Shown here: one piece after another, positions 25,901 to 40,900 of the stretch
Position numbering within the stretch: the first letter of the stretch is position 1
How the letters are laid out: every line of letters begins with the position of its first letter
Assembly (NCBI RefSeq): GCF_027580225.2
Contig: NC_073354.2
Span: forward strand, 27,052,001 to 27,116,000
Reading direction: 5' to 3'
DNA from: Misgurnus anguillicaudatus
Lineage: Eukaryota; Chordata; Actinopteri; Cypriniformes; Cobitidae
Length of the DNA: 64,000 nucleotides
Notes under the pieces: generated by a model
Told to the model about the DNA's origin: nothing
The model's input: the letters and a program-made list of their open reading frames with translations, nothing else
The model's database searches: none
Position numbers and translations under genes: made by a program

Positions 25901-28900
25901 CAAAAACATTCAGCACACTAAAGCAAATTGCAAAGGATTTTTATTTTGGTGAATGAGAAAAAAGTGGATTAAAGGATTTTTTAAAATTTTGCTGAATGAC
26001 TTTAAAAATGGTTTGATTCTTCAGCTGTCAATCATACCTGTGCATGGGTTACTGATGTTTATAGGGAGGTTCGGGTCTGTTACTTGATATCCACTCTTAC
26101 ACAAGCAATTGTAACTCCCAGCAGTGTTGTTGCAGATTGAGTTTGGATCACAGACCGCAGGACTCTTAGCACATTCATTCACATCTTTATTACAACAAAG
26201 ACAAAACATTAGAAAATAAGTTTGTTTTTCGTATCTCAAAAACATTCAGCACACTAAAGCAAATTGCAAAAGATTTTTTAAATTTTGCTGAATGACTTTA
26301 AAAATGATTTGATTCTTCAGCTGTCAATCATACCTATGCATGGGTTACTGCTGCTTACAGGGAGGTTCGGGTCTGTTACTTGATATCCAGTCTTACACAA
26401 GCAATTGTAACTCCCAGCAGTGTTGATGCAGTTTGAGTTTGGATCACAGACCGCAGGACTCTTAGCACATTCATTCACATCTTTATTACAACAAAGACAA
26501 AAGATTAGAAAATTAGTTTGCTTTTCGTATCTCGAAAACATTCAGCACACTAAAGCAAATCACAAAGGTTTTATGTAGGAGAATGAGAAAAAAATTGATT
26601 AAAGGATTTTTTAAATTTTGCGAATGACTTTAAAAATGGTTTGGAGCTTTAGCTGTCAATCATACCTATGCATGGGTTACTGATGTTTATAGGGAGGTTC
26701 GGGTCTGTTACTTGATATCCACTCTTACACAAGCAATTGTAACTCCCAGCAGTGTTGTTGCAGATTGAGTTTGGATCACAGACCGCAGGAATCTTAGCAC
26801 ATTCATTCACATCTTTTTTTACAACAAAGACAAAACATTAGAAAATAAGTTTGATTTTCGTATCTCGAAAACATTCAGCACACTAAAGCAAATCACACAG
26901 GATTTTATGTAGGAAATGAGAAAAAGGGATTAAAGGATTTTTTTAAATTTCGCTGAATGACTTTAAAAATGGTTTAGAGCGTTAGCTGTCAAACGTTTAA
27001 AACACACTGAAACGTACAATATCGACGTTTTGACAGGACTAATATGTAAATTATTTACGTATTTTACAGCTTCACAAATGTACAAATTTGTATGTAAGTT
27101 ATTCCTTTTCATAAATATTAAAATCGAGGGCATTGGCGTTTCTTACTCATAAAAATGATATGTTTTCAGTCATATTTCAGTCAAATTCAGTCTGACTTAT
27201 TTATTTAAGACAGTTTACCCATTTACCTAATGAAATGATTATGATATTCAGAGAATTTCACAATATTTAACATTTTAAAACTTTAAATGAATAGCATTTC
27301 TGTATTTATATTTAGTTTGTTTGCCATGACACACAAAAACGTGTTCTCATCAGCAACCGTAAAGTCGGATCGCGCGTTCGTTAATGTGAATTCAAATATC
27401 CCGCCTCAAGAAGCTTTACGACACATTACTTTACGGCAGTGATATCAAAAGCTCATTGGCTCTTTGGGTGCCACGTGACATATTTGCGTCATTTCCGATG
27501 GTGTACATTTGAAATTAAAAAAGCGCACCGTGACAGAGGGAGCTTTGTCGCTAGATTTAGCGATTTTTCAGACCCCTTCAGCGACTTATTTTTTAAAAAG
27601 CGACTAGCGACAAATCTAGCGACTTTTTCTGGCGTTGTTGGAGACTTTTGGAGACTTTGTGACTTGAAAGCACGTATCATTCACTATTCTCCACGAGCAG
27701 CTACCGTTGCTTCCGTGGGCTCCACCCTCATCCCAAAGCACTCACAGGTGGCCTAGTCCTCGCGCAGGAGAGCAGATCTCTCCCAGCTGCAGTCTGGGCA
27801 GGATATGTTGTACATCTTTCCGCGTCCAGACGGCATAATCGTGCATGCGGGAAGCCGGAGCTGCCTGATCCCGCGATGGCTTACATGGCGGGATGTAAAT
27901 AAATGGTCTTTTAATAAAATAAATCACTGTACAAAAATAAATGTATTTGAGTAAGCTGAGCAGCAGCACAGAACAGACAAAGTGAACAGAGTTGACGCTT
28001 TAATTAGCTATATACCTGCAAAACAACATTTCCCATCATTTATCAGTTTATCCTCATATGTTTTAAAACTGTACTATTTGGACATATTTTAAACATGATC
28101 ATTTCATTAGAACAAAAGCAGGTAAAGAACGAGAAAACATATTTATGCATTCATGTGTATTAAAATGACATTTGTGATCGCTCATAGAGAAAGAGAAACG
28201 TGAAAAAGCCAATATAGTAAGAATGCAAATACGACGTGATGACGTCACTATTATGCTAATGACGCAATGACGTAATCTAGCAACATTTAGCGACTTTCCA
28301 AGCAAGCTTTACCTACTTTCCATTGAAAATAGTTGGCAACACTGGGGAGGGCTCGTTATAGTCGTGCGTAGGTCCTACGGCGTAGCAGCGACGGCGTAGG
28401 TTCCGCGTCGGTTTTCATTTATACTTTTGCGTCGTCATCTGCGTCGAAGTGCAAACACACACGCGACCACTGGTGGCCAGTACCCACGCGTGTAACCACA
28501 GTTGCAGCGCGACCGTCAGAGAAGAAGAAACCGGGCAAGTTAACCCACAAACGAAGAAGAAACAGCAACTTGTTGTGTATAATTTGAGAAGACCAGCAAT
28601 GATGGAAGTAAATAAACAGCGACTTTTGTTGCAGTTTGAGTTAAATCACTCCTCAATTTGGCTCATCTTTGTTTTCACCGTCACAAACGGAAATACATAT
28701 GACACCTGACGGGAGGGGTTCTGGTGGACCAATCACAGCGCTTGCGGTCCGCGTAGAACTGACGCGCTGTTAAAAATTTTGCGAGGTGCGCGTCAGGCTA
28801 CGCAGAGCTACGCACAGGCTACGGATAGCCTACGCCATAGCTACGGCGTAGAACCTACGCACGACCATAGATCGCCCTGGAATCCGGATCAACGCTGATC

Positions 28901-31900
28901 AAACTCTTGGATTAATAACTTGAATACTTCTCTTTACTTTACTTCATATACTCCAGAGAGGACCGTGGCTGTAGCACATCGTCATTTTAACTACTTTTGG
29001 TACTGATTTTAATATTCGCAATAAATAAGTGGTTGTGATTACACTTAGTTGTCTGTCTCTTATGATTTTTTAAACAGTAGCCTAACGTTAAATGATTTTA
29101 ATAAACTGTTTTGCGTAGGACTGTAGCACCTTAAAATATCTTTTGAATACTATATTGTTACTAATATTTTCCTAAACATATCTGTCCGTTACGTGGCATA
29201 ATATAAAAAGAATACATTACGTATTTAAACATTTTGTATAAAAAGAGTTTGGGTTTAGGGTAAGGTTTGGGTTTAGGGTAAGGTTTGGGGTAGGGTTCAG
29301 GTTGTAAAGTATCGCTAAAATGGTTAAAAGGAAATTATACAGCAATCTTTATGGAATGAAAGATACGTAAATGTTTTACGTTTTTTAGCTGTCAAAAGGT
29401 AATAATGCTACGTTTAAATGTTGTAATACACTGTGCGTTTTAGCATCTATTTAAACATACTAAAAATAAGTTTTGTCTTTTGTAAATTTACGTGTAAATA
29501 CTACGTATTAACAGTAAGACCAGGCTGGTCAATCATACCTATGCATGGGTTACTGATGTTAATAGGGAGGTTCGGGTCTGTTACTTGATATCCACTCTTA
29601 CACAAGCAATTGTAACTCCCAGCAGTGTTGCTGCAGTTTGAGTTTGGATCACAGACCTCAGGAATCTTAACACATTCATTCACATCTTTATTACAACAAA
29701 GACAAAACATTAGAAAATAAGTTTGCTTTTCGTATCTCGAAAACATTTAGCACACTAAAGCAAATCACAAAGGTTTTATGTAGGAGAATGAGAAAAAATT
29801 GATTAAAGGATTTTTTAAATTTTGCGAATGACTTTAAAAAGGGTTTGGAGCTTCAGCTGTCAATCATACCTGTGCATGGGTTACTGATGTTTATAGGGAG
29901 GTTCGGGTCTGTTACTTGATATCCACTCTTACACATGCAATTGTAACTCCCAGCAGTGTTGTTGCAGATTGAGTTTGGATCACAGACCGCAGGACTCTTA
30001 GCACATTCATTCACATCTTTATTACAACAAAGACAAAACATTAGAAAATAAGTTTGATTTTCGTATCTCGAAAACATTCAGCACACTAAAGCAAATCACA
30101 CAGGATTTTATGTAGGAAATGAGAAAAATGGATTAAAGGATTTTTCAAATTTCGCTGAATGACTTTAAAAATGGTTTAGAGCGTTAGCTGTCAAACGTTT
30201 AAAACACACTGAAACGTACAATATCGACGTTTTGACAGGACTAATATGTAAATTATTTACGTATTTACAGCTTCACAAACGTACAAATTTGTACGTAAGT
30301 TATTCCTTGTCATAAATATTAAAATCGAGGGTCATTGGCATTTCTTACTCAAAAAATGACATGTTTTCAGTCATATTTTCTGACTTATTTATTAAAGACA
30401 GTTTACCCATTTACCTAATGAAATGATTATGATATTCAGAGAAATATAAATGTTAGGGCTGTCAAAATTAACGCGTTAATAACGCGTTAACGCAAATTCA
30501 TTTTAACGCCACTAATTTTATTAACGGAGATTAACGCAACGCGCAATTTCTGTTTGACCCTTGGTCCAGCCCATAGTTGAATGAACAGAGACGCAGACAA
30601 ATGTGACTCTCTCTAAATGAGTAAAAGGTTTTCATAAAAATAAGAACATTAAGCAAATCGTCTACCAAATCCAATGCTCTAAATGCTCGTTGGACATCTG
30701 ATATGATCTTTATTTATACGTCTGAGAGGTGTAACGTTACCGTCCTCCTAATGCTTAATCTAATACAAAAATGCGTCTCAATTCATTTTGGTTTCGCTTT
30801 TATGCATGACTTAGAAAATAGACTGCAGGACTTGCTTGATGTTAAAAGAGTCATTAAGAGAGATAAAGTTCGGTACCTGATTAATGTTAAAGAGTTATTA
30901 AGAGCGACAAGACTCAAAAGCGATCCCCTCACGCTGACTGACTGATATCTGAAGCGCGTGCACACAGACGCGCGAGTGCGCGACCCGGATATATAGACAT
31001 CTACACAAAATTACAGTTTTACAAATATCTGTTTTGATAAGAATTCACGCAGGTAGGCTCTATAATCTGTTATGTTTTAAGTAAATGTTTGGTTAACTGT
31101 TGGGTAAAACTATCTGATGTGTAACATTATATTAGATCACTTAGATTTTAAGCAGTCTGTCTCAATGTCAATCAAACAAAAGGAAAAAAAGTTGAACATA
31201 CATTGATGATGTTTTTGCTTTGTGTGTGCTAAATCTATTAGTTTTACCAGTGATTTTAAGGTATTGATGTGGTAATATAATGTATGGATGTGGAAATGTT
31301 TGTGGTAATTTGACTCTTTCAACTTCAAACACGTGTAGTTCTGTCATATTTTGTTATATTTCAACAAATCATGCATTGTTCTATGTTTTAATAGAGAATG
31401 TCAAAATATGAACAACTATTTTTTTTTTAAATTTGCTAATTCCGACTCAATTTGCCAGCACATGTCACAAATGATGCAGCAGCAAACAAAAATGGAGAAA
31501 GAAAAATCTTCTGAAAGGAAAATTCATATACAAAACAATGGCTGGTGATTCTGTTAAAATGTAAACAGGCTGTTGTTAACATACATTTGCATAAAGCATC
31601 TATATATGTATATATGATTAGAATATTAAAAACCTGAAAAGTGTTAAATTAGGGTAAATTTAGAATGGATAAAAATGTGCGATTAATTTGCGATTAATCG
31701 CAGTTAACTCATGAAATCATGCGATTAATCTAGATTAATTTTTTTAATCTATTGACAGCCCTAATATATATATATATATAATCACAATATTTAACATTTT
31801 AAAACTTTAAATGAATAGCATTTCTGTATTTATATTTAGTTTGTTTGCCATGACACACAAAAACGCGTTTTCTCCTGCTGTCTTCTATGCAATACGTTAT

Positions 31901-34900
31901 TATTACTACTAAGCAATAATTACAACAAAATACAACATAAATTCACAAAAGATGTTACTTTTATTCATTTGTTGTAATCGACATCTTTAAAATTGATATG
32001 ATTGCGAGGAACAGATTTAAATTCAGCCCTTTATCCAGCGATCATGATCCGAGTTCTCATCAGAAACCTTAAAGTCGGATCGCGCGTTCGTTAATGTGAA
32101 TTCAAATATCCCGCCTCAAGAAGCTTTACGACACATTACTTTACGGCAGTGATATCAAAAGCTCATTGGCTCTTTGAGTGCCACGTGACATATTTGCGTC
32201 ATTTCCATTTACGATGGTGTACGTTTGAAATTAAAAAAGCGCACCGTGACAGAGGGAATCCGGATCAACGCTGATCAAACTCTTGAATTAATAACTTGAA
32301 TACTTCTCTTTACTTTACTTCATATACTCCAGAGAGGACCTTGGCTGTAGCACATCGTCATTTTAACTACTTTTGGTATTGATTTTAATATATTCGCAAT
32401 AAATAAGTGGTTGTGATTACACTTAGTTGTCTGTCTCTTATGATTTTTTAAACAGTAGCCTAACGTTAAATTATTTTAATAAACTGTTTTGCGTAGGACT
32501 GTAGCACCTTAAAATATCTTTTGAATGCTATATTGTTACTAATATTTTCCTAAACATATCTGTCCGTTACGTTGCATAATATAAAAAGAATACATTACGT
32601 ATTTAAACATTTTGTATAAAAAGAGTTTGGGTTTAGGGTAAGGTTTGGGGTAGGGTTAAGGTTGTAAATTATCACTAAAATGGTTAAAAGGAAATTATAC
32701 AGCAATCTTTATGGAATGAAAGATACGTAAATGTTTTACGTTTTTTAGCTGTCAAAAGATAATAATGCTACGTTTAAATGTTGTAATACACTGTATGTTT
32801 TAGCATCTATTTAAACGTACAAAAAATAAGTTTTGTCTTTTTAAATTTACGTGTAAATACTACGTATTAACAGTAAGACCAGGCTGGTCAATCATACCTA
32901 TGCATGGGTTACTGATGTTAATAGGGAGGTTTGGGTCTGTTACTTGATATCCACTCTTACACCAACAATTGTAACTCCCAGCAGTGTTGATGCAGTTTGA
33001 GTTTTGACCACAGACCGCAGGAATCTTAGCACATTCATTCACATCTTCATTACAACAAAGACAAAACATTAGAAAATAAGTTTGCTTTTCGTATCTCGAA
33101 AACATTCAGCACACTAAAGCAAATCACAAAGGTTTTATGTAGGAGAATGAGAAAAAAATTGATTAAAGGATTTTTTAAATTTTGCTGAATGACTTTAAAA
33201 AGGGTTTGGAGCTTTAGCTGTCAATCATACCTATGCATGGGTTACTGATGTTTATAGGGAGGTTCGGGTTTGTTACTTGATATCCAGTCTTACACAAGCA
33301 ATTGTAACTCCCATCAGTGTTGTTGCAGATTGAGTTTGGATCACAGACCGCAGGAATCTTAGCACATTCATTCACATCTTCATTACAACAAAGACAAAAC
33401 ATTAGAAAATAAGTTTGCTTTTCGTATCTCGAAAACATTCAGCACACTAAAGCAAATCACAAAGGTTTTATGTAGGAGAATGAGAAAAAAATTGATTAAA
33501 GGATTTTTTAAATTTTGCTGAATGACTTTAAAAAGGGTTTGGAGCTTTAGCTGTCAATCATACCTATGCATGGGTTACTGATGTTTATAGGGAGGTTCGG
33601 GTCTGTTACTTGATATCCAGTCTTACACAAGCAATTGTAACTCCCATCAGTGTTGTTGCAGATTGAGTTTGGATCACAGACCGCAGGAATCTTAGCACAT
33701 TCATTCACATCTTCTTTACAAAAAAGACAAAACATTAAAAAACTGTTATTTTAGTATCTCTAAAATCATGGTGCTCGCAAAATCTGTTTGAGAAATCAAT
33801 TTTTCCATTATTTGTTTATCTCTTGTACTGTTTGTTTATTTTAATACCCTCTGTATTTAGTTTGTTGTGTGTGTTTTTTATTTTTCTCTGAAAAAGTTAT
33901 CTAATTTTGTGTTTTCTGTGACACTGACACGTTTTTGCGAGAACATGTCACGTATTTCTGTGTACGTGTCACTGTCACGTATTTGTTACTCAACAGTTTT
34001 GTCCTATTTTCAAACCATTGGTTAACAAAATTACGTGACTAGGTATGTCATTTCATGATACATGGTTGTATAACCACAGATGTTATCTTAGCTAGTACAC
34101 ACAACAACTACATAACAATTATACACAATTCATAAGTATATCAACAACAGATGAATAGCACTGTTATCAGTGCAATTTTTAGCTAAAAGTAGTGGTAATG
34201 CAGATACAGGGTAGCAGTGTAGAAGTTGGCGTGCTTTCCAGTGAGGCTAATGCTGTAAACACTGACACACAACAGTGGTGGCTAGAAGTTCTGTCCTCCC
34301 GTCTTTAAAAATATACTTCCATATGTTTTTAATGTCATTATGGTATTAAGTGTGGAGCATAATTTCTATGTAAAGTAAACATGTATCAACAAAATTAGCT
34401 TTGTTATTTTGGCTATTTTATTTTGGCAACCAACGTTCCTGAATATCATATAGAGCTCTATGACTGGTGGAAGTAGTCCAGCATCCTGAGATTTCACCGG
34501 AAATTCATCAAGCGCCGCCGTGCATAAAGTCCAATAGGCGACTAAAATGCAGTGGTAAGATCTTTTAACCTAAAGTGAATTAAATGTTTATATATTTGTC
34601 ATGTCGTTTTACCTCAGAGTCTAACATTATTCTAGCAATTTCTTCTTTTTCTTTCTTCATTTAGTAAGTTAACTTAAAAAGGTGACGTGAGAAGGAAAAT
34701 ATATTTTAGTCATTTCCATGAAGAGTATAAGATATGAGAAGCTTTTGATTGTTGTAAAAACGGAGAGCTAAGCGTGGCTAAAGTTAAACTGATCTGTTAA
34801 CCTAAAGTAATTAAAATGCCCTTTCTGTTTTACATTTCCTTTTACCTCATTATAACATCTAGCGATTTCTTATTTATCTTTCTTCATTTAGTGAGTGAGT

Positions 34901-37900
34901 GATTTCCATCCATATGAAGAAATTGTGTTAGAAGCTTTTGATTGTTGTAAATTTTAATAACGGAAAGGCGGCTAAACTGCTGTAGTAAGATCTGTTTACC
35001 TAAAGTGAGTTTAATAATATTCCTTTTTAATAAATTTCTGTTGTTCTGTTGTTATATAAATACAATGTGTGATGTGTTGAAGTATTTTTATTAAAAAAAT
35101 AACCTGTTATAATACATTAATATAATATTTCAGTAATAGAATAACTGAATTTTTCTAACATTAGGGGAATGTTAAACTGACCTAAAAATAACATTCTATT
35201 TTCTTAAAGAAAACTTGCTAACCAAAAAAAAAAAAAAACCTGTTATAATACATTAATATAATATTTCAGTAATAGAATAACTGAATTTTTCTAACATTAG
35301 GGGAATGTTAAACTGACCTAAAAATAACATTCTATTTTCTTAAAGGAAACTTGCTAACCAAAAAAAAAAAAAACTGGAAAAAAAAGTAAAGGCAGTCGTA
35401 AATGGTATGATTTATAGGGATGCTCCGAACGATCGGCCGCAGATCGGTATCGGCCGATAACGTCATTAAATGACTCAATCGGTCCTTGCTAAATTTGCCG
35501 ATCTCCTAAACCGATCTTTCTATTTACTTTTGTCAACATAGGGCTCCTGAATGCGGCTGCAAAAAATGCGAGCATTTTTATAACCCATCGCTCATGTGCG
35601 ACATGCAGATTTGGATTTCTCTCTTTGCCTTTGCAGAGATAAGTGTATTTTCTATGAGGACGCGATCCGATCAACAGCGCGACGTGTCTTCACATCCCCA
35701 TCAAACAACGTATACAACACACATATATCGCAGATAATTGCATCCTCATGCCAAAAGTTTATTATTTGCATGTGTTTTCAAGTTTTGAGCGTTTAAACTT
35801 TCATTTTCCTCACAGCTGCTCTCGTCCGCGTACATCCAGCGCGCGTACACAGAAGACAGTCATCAGTGCACGTGAACGGAGTGATCTCTCACGTCTTAAA
35901 GCTACCGTAACCGGTTACACTTTATTTTGATAGTCCACTTTAGACATTCTACTAACTACAAATAACTTACAACTACATCTCAACTAACGTTCACTAATTA
36001 GCAACTATATGTCAACTAACTGTCATTAGTGTATTAGTAAACTGTAAGTGTTAGGGTTAGGGAAGAGGTTAGGGTTAGTGGAATAAGTTGACATGCACCT
36101 GCAAAGATACTTATAGACCCCTTCAATGTTTGTAAACATTGAATGCTATCGGGTGCGTGCGCAGCATGGGGTCAAACTGTTTATACCATTTAGGCTTTAT
36201 AATTTAATCTAACAGAGCTGAAAAATGACGACTTACCTCAAATGGAGTGAGCACTACAAACACAAGCCTCTTTGATATTTGCATTGTTCCAGTGTGCACG
36301 TTAATTGCTTGCAGCTGCAGATGTTGTATTTTTGTGTTTTTGAGATTCTGCATGAATCGGGAAAACTTAACGGAAGACCTGGTGCGATTTTCACAGGCCA
36401 CGACGCAAGTAGGCATTTTTGACGATACCGAATAATACGCAACTCAATCTGCTGTTATGACTTTTCTGACCCTGACATGCGCAGTGGGAACCGCCTGTGA
36501 CGTGAATCGTGAAGGGGTCTATAGTCAGTTGAATGTCTGTTGAGGGATCATCACAATAAAGTGTTAATAGATATTAAGCAGACAGTCTACTAATACTCTA
36601 AAGATTGGTAGTTGATAAGTAGTTAATTATAAGTTATTTATAATTAGTAAAATGTCTAAAGTGGACTATCGAAATAAAGTGTTACCCAGTGACCTAATTC
36701 ATCTCTCAATAAAATAACTTTCTGCTCTTCACTAAAGAACTGTTATACTTCATACGAATGCGTGTATGTTTAATTCATACAGTTTAGACTGTGAAGTGTT
36801 TTATTTTCATCACTTTTAACAGACATAAGACTTTTTAAAGACATAAAATTTTTCTTTGCAGAAGAAATATTTGTTGTGCTAATTTATTTGATTCTGCATT
36901 CAAACAATAATAAACCTAATTACTGCAAGTAATATAATAAAGGCAACATCTGTGTTATTACTTCATCTAGAAAAATTTTTAACAGTTACAGTCATCAAAG
37001 AGCTTGCATATCAGCTTGAAAAATCGGTATAGGCATTGGTATCGGCCGATCACGAAGACAACAAATCGGTGATCGCAGTGTTGTGCCTGAACGAGTTCAT
37101 TGAACGAAAGTTCATGAACTCGTTCATATTTTGGGTGAACGTGAACTGAACGTACTGCATTACTGCCTGATGAATGCAAGGTGAACTCGTTCATTCTGGT
37201 GTCTGTGAATGGCACGTTCTCTCAGTTTAATGTCTTTCAATAGGGTGCCAGATTTCTGTAGAGTCTTCCAGGGGAAAACCTGGCTAAAAAACACTGTAAA
37301 CAGGCCTTAATGTGTAGCGGAAAAAACACCCAATCTGGCAACACCGCCACCAGGCTGCATACGTCATCAAAGCAACACTGACTGGACCTGCTGAAACCCC
37401 CTTGAAGCACCGCCTAGCCTTTCAAGGTATGTGCAAGGCAATACAAAAATTATAAGACAGTCAATGGTAATGTGAACCCTGGTTGGATAAGGATTTAAAT
37501 TTGGATATGAAGATATAATCTGACGCATTTAGCTTCAGTGTTAAAACTAATAAAATAATTGCTGTCTGTGGTTCTCATTTTATCTGCTTAAAAAATCGGC
37601 ACATTTTATTTTGTTCCGCCATATTTATTTAAAACTACTCATATAGTCTTTAAATAGGGAAAACATGGAATTGTTTGGTGGCTTCTAAATTCATCTCTGT
37701 TTGGATCCTAAGGAATAAATGGGGCTAGGCTAAATGCACATTCACAACGCGCTGTACATAGATTAAGTGCACGTATTGATAAAATATATTAATTTGTCTA
37801 AGTTGAGGTATAAGAACATAATAAAATATTGAAAATCGGTGGTGTTTGGATTAAAGGATTTTGCAAATGTTGCTAAATGACTGTAAAAATGTTTGTGTGC

Positions 37901-40900
37901 TTCAGCTGTCAATCATACCTATGCATGAGTTACTGGTGTTTATAGGGAGGTTCAGATCTGTTACATTATATCCACTTTTACACAAGCAATTGTAACTCCC
38001 AGCAGTGTTGTTGCAGATTGAGTTTTGACCACAGACTGCAGGAATCTTAGCACATTCATTCACATCTTAATTACAACAAGGACAAAACATTAGAAAAACT
38101 GTTTGCTTTTAGTATCTCTAAAACATTCAGCACACTAAAGCAAATCGCAAAGGATTTTATGTAGGAGAATGAGAAAAAAATTAATTAAAGGATTTTTTTA
38201 CATTTTGCTGAATGGATGTAAAAATATTTTTTTGCTTTAGCTGTCAGTCATACCTGTGCATGGGTTACTGCTGCTTATAGGGAGGTTCGGGTCTGTTACA
38301 TTATATCCACTCACACATGAGCAATTGTAACTCCCAGCAGTGTTGTTGCAGATTGAGTTTGAACCACAGACGGCAAGAATCTCAACACATTCATTCACAT
38401 CTTAAAAAGTAAACAAAAAAACAGTGAATAATATTACCCTCGTGCAACAACCTAATGTTATAAGATAATAAAGAGGCCGCACTATCCATAAATACTTTTT
38501 ATTTGCACAAACGCATTTCGGCGTGTGCCTTCTTCAGTGTGCAACAAATTAGCAATGTGATCAATCTTATATAGCCACACCCAGTGCTTTAAGTGGCCCA
38601 AAAGAGGTGCTAGTCTATTATTTTTTATTTTTGCTGACTCGACTCCTCCTAGATTAAAGCAGTCAACAGACGACCTTGTAAAAATAATAAAAATTATTAT
38701 TTTTAAAATAAAATTTTCAACATGGTTAAATGTTAAAACTAGTTGAACTTCGGATAGAAAGAGCTTGAAAATTTTTTTTTAAATGACACCAAGATCATGT
38801 CTATGGGTTCAAGAATAACAAAATACTGGCCATTTGAAACTCGAAAGTCATCACTTTATTTTGTCCGATTGTTTTCTATTTTGCGGGTGGTAGAACTCCT
38901 GTGCGCGATGTTCAAATTCATGACATTTTGTTCACTTGTAGTTTAGCAATTAAACTAGATGTATATTACAATTTCAATAATGTTTTTACTTTGCACATCG
39001 CCTGAGGAAATCCGAAGTTGTGTCGAGGGGAACCAAACTGACAGCCGTGACAGCGGAGATTGTATTGGAAAAAGCTTGCGTCTGACCCGCAGCGATACCA
39101 TTCTGCAGCGAGTCCTCTGATTCTGACCTCGTTCTTTTACCACTCAGTCTAAAGCCAGGAGGGCATATTAAGTGTTCATTGTATTTTCATTTTAACCGAG
39201 CAGCTAAACTTGTAAAAATTAACTCAAAACCCGAATTTTTGGACATACATGCGCATCAGAAAGAATGATGATACATCATCAGTCACAAGACATTTTAATG
39301 CTGCGGGTCATGCTGCCAATATGCTCAAATTTATGGGTTTGGAACATGTCAATTTGTCTCCAAGAGGGGGAGACCGTGAGAACCGCCTCTTGCAGAGAGA
39401 GGCTTGTTCTATTTTTTATTTAAATACATGTATTCCAAATGGCATGAATGAAGATTTGTCTCTAAATTGTTTTTTTTATGAATGGAACATTAATTATTGT
39501 GGACTGCTTGCACACTGTGGATATGGACAAACAATTGTTTTCCTTCATTGATGGACTTAAACATGACTTGATTGGACTGGATATCATTTCAATGTTATTG
39601 GTTGATGTAAATATGGGTGTGTGAATGCGTGTGGCTATATAAGATTGATCACATTGCTAATTTGTTGCACATTGAAGAAGGCACACGCCAAAACGCGTTT
39701 GTGCAAATAAAAAGTATGTATGCATAGTGCGGCCTCTTTCTTATCTTATTTATTTAAATTATATAGGCCAGCACTCTTAAAGTTTAATTTTAGACACATT
39801 GAGTGAAGCCTGCTATCTTCAACAACCTAATGTTATCATGATTTCCATAAAACAACACCTGAAATCATAAAACCTTATCAAAAACATACCTCTGCATGGG
39901 TTGCTGATGTTTATAGGGAGGTTTGGATCTGTTACATTATATCCACTCATACACGAGCAATTGTAACTCCCATCAGTGTTGTTGCAGATTGAGTTTGAAC
40001 CACAGACTGCAGGAATCTCAACACATTCATTCACATCTTTAAAAACAAACAAAAACAGTGAATAATATTACCCTAATGCAACTACCAAATGTTTATCATG
40101 ATTTCCATAAAACAACACCTGATAATATAAAACCTTATCAAAACATACCTGTGCATGGGTTACTGATGTTTATAGGGAGGTTCAGGTATGTTACATTATA
40201 TCCACTCATACACGAGCAATTGTAACTCCCAGCAGTGTTGTTGCAGATTGAGTTTGGACCACAGATCCCAGAAATCTCAACACATTCATTCACATCTTTA
40301 AAAGCAAATAAAAAAGTGAATAATATTACTCATGCAACAACCTAATGTTTATTGTGATTTACAGAAAACAACACCTGAAATCATAAAACCTTATCAAAAA
40401 CATACCTGTGCATGGGTTACTGATGTTTATAGGGAGGTTCAGGTATGTTACATTATATCCACTCATACACGAGCAATTGTAACTCCCAGCAGTGTTGTTG
40501 CAGATTGAGTTTGGACCACAGACTGCAGGAATCTCAACACATTCATTCACATCTTTAAAAGCAAACAAAAAGTGAATTATATTACTCATGCAACTACCAA
40601 ATGTTTATCATGATTTCCAGAAAACGTCTCGGTTAATGCTGGCTCCACCCCGCCAGGTGGGTATAAATGCCAGCAACAGACTGCATTGAGTAGTTTTTCG
40701 CTGAGGAGCCATCTAAAGGCCGGCCGACTCAGCAATGGTACAGCGGCCGTGGCGAAGGGACGTGACGTCTCCGTTCCCTTCATTCAGGGAACGAGGGTTA
40801 CATCCGTAACCGAGACGTTCCCTTTCAGTTGGTCACTACGACGTCACGTCGTGACCAACAAATTGGGAATCCCTACCAAAACGCCACGGAAGCTGTCCCT

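Larger units (their letters stand above)
35420..37080. mobile_element. hAT-like element with ATCGGCCGAT ends, carrying nested elements
   Basis: Left GATGCTCCGAACGATCGGCC and inner ATCGGTATCGGCCGATAAC pair with the right TTGGTATCGGCCGATCACG and AAATCGGTGATCG. The right terminus is cut off where another repeat begins at about 37080. No intact transposase. Confidence 0.65.

Noticed and set aside
28449..28709. 86-codon plus-strand ORF
   Set aside because: Lies inside an inverted-repeat transposable element, with low-complexity flanks and no domain signal.
29245..29310. Telomere-like GGGTTTAGGGTAAGG repeats, also at 32625-32665
   Set aside because: Degenerate, few units and present in both intron copies; more likely part of an old interspersed repeat than an interstitial telomere.
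38462..38600. Possible hammerhead ribozyme in the Penelope-like terminal repeats
   Set aside because: Such ribozymes are known in this element class, but I could not place the CTGANGA and GAAA cores together in either orientation.
39249..39551. Independent host gene for a GIY-YIG nuclease
   Set aside because: It is bounded by Penelope-like terminal repeats and a target duplication, so it belongs to the element.
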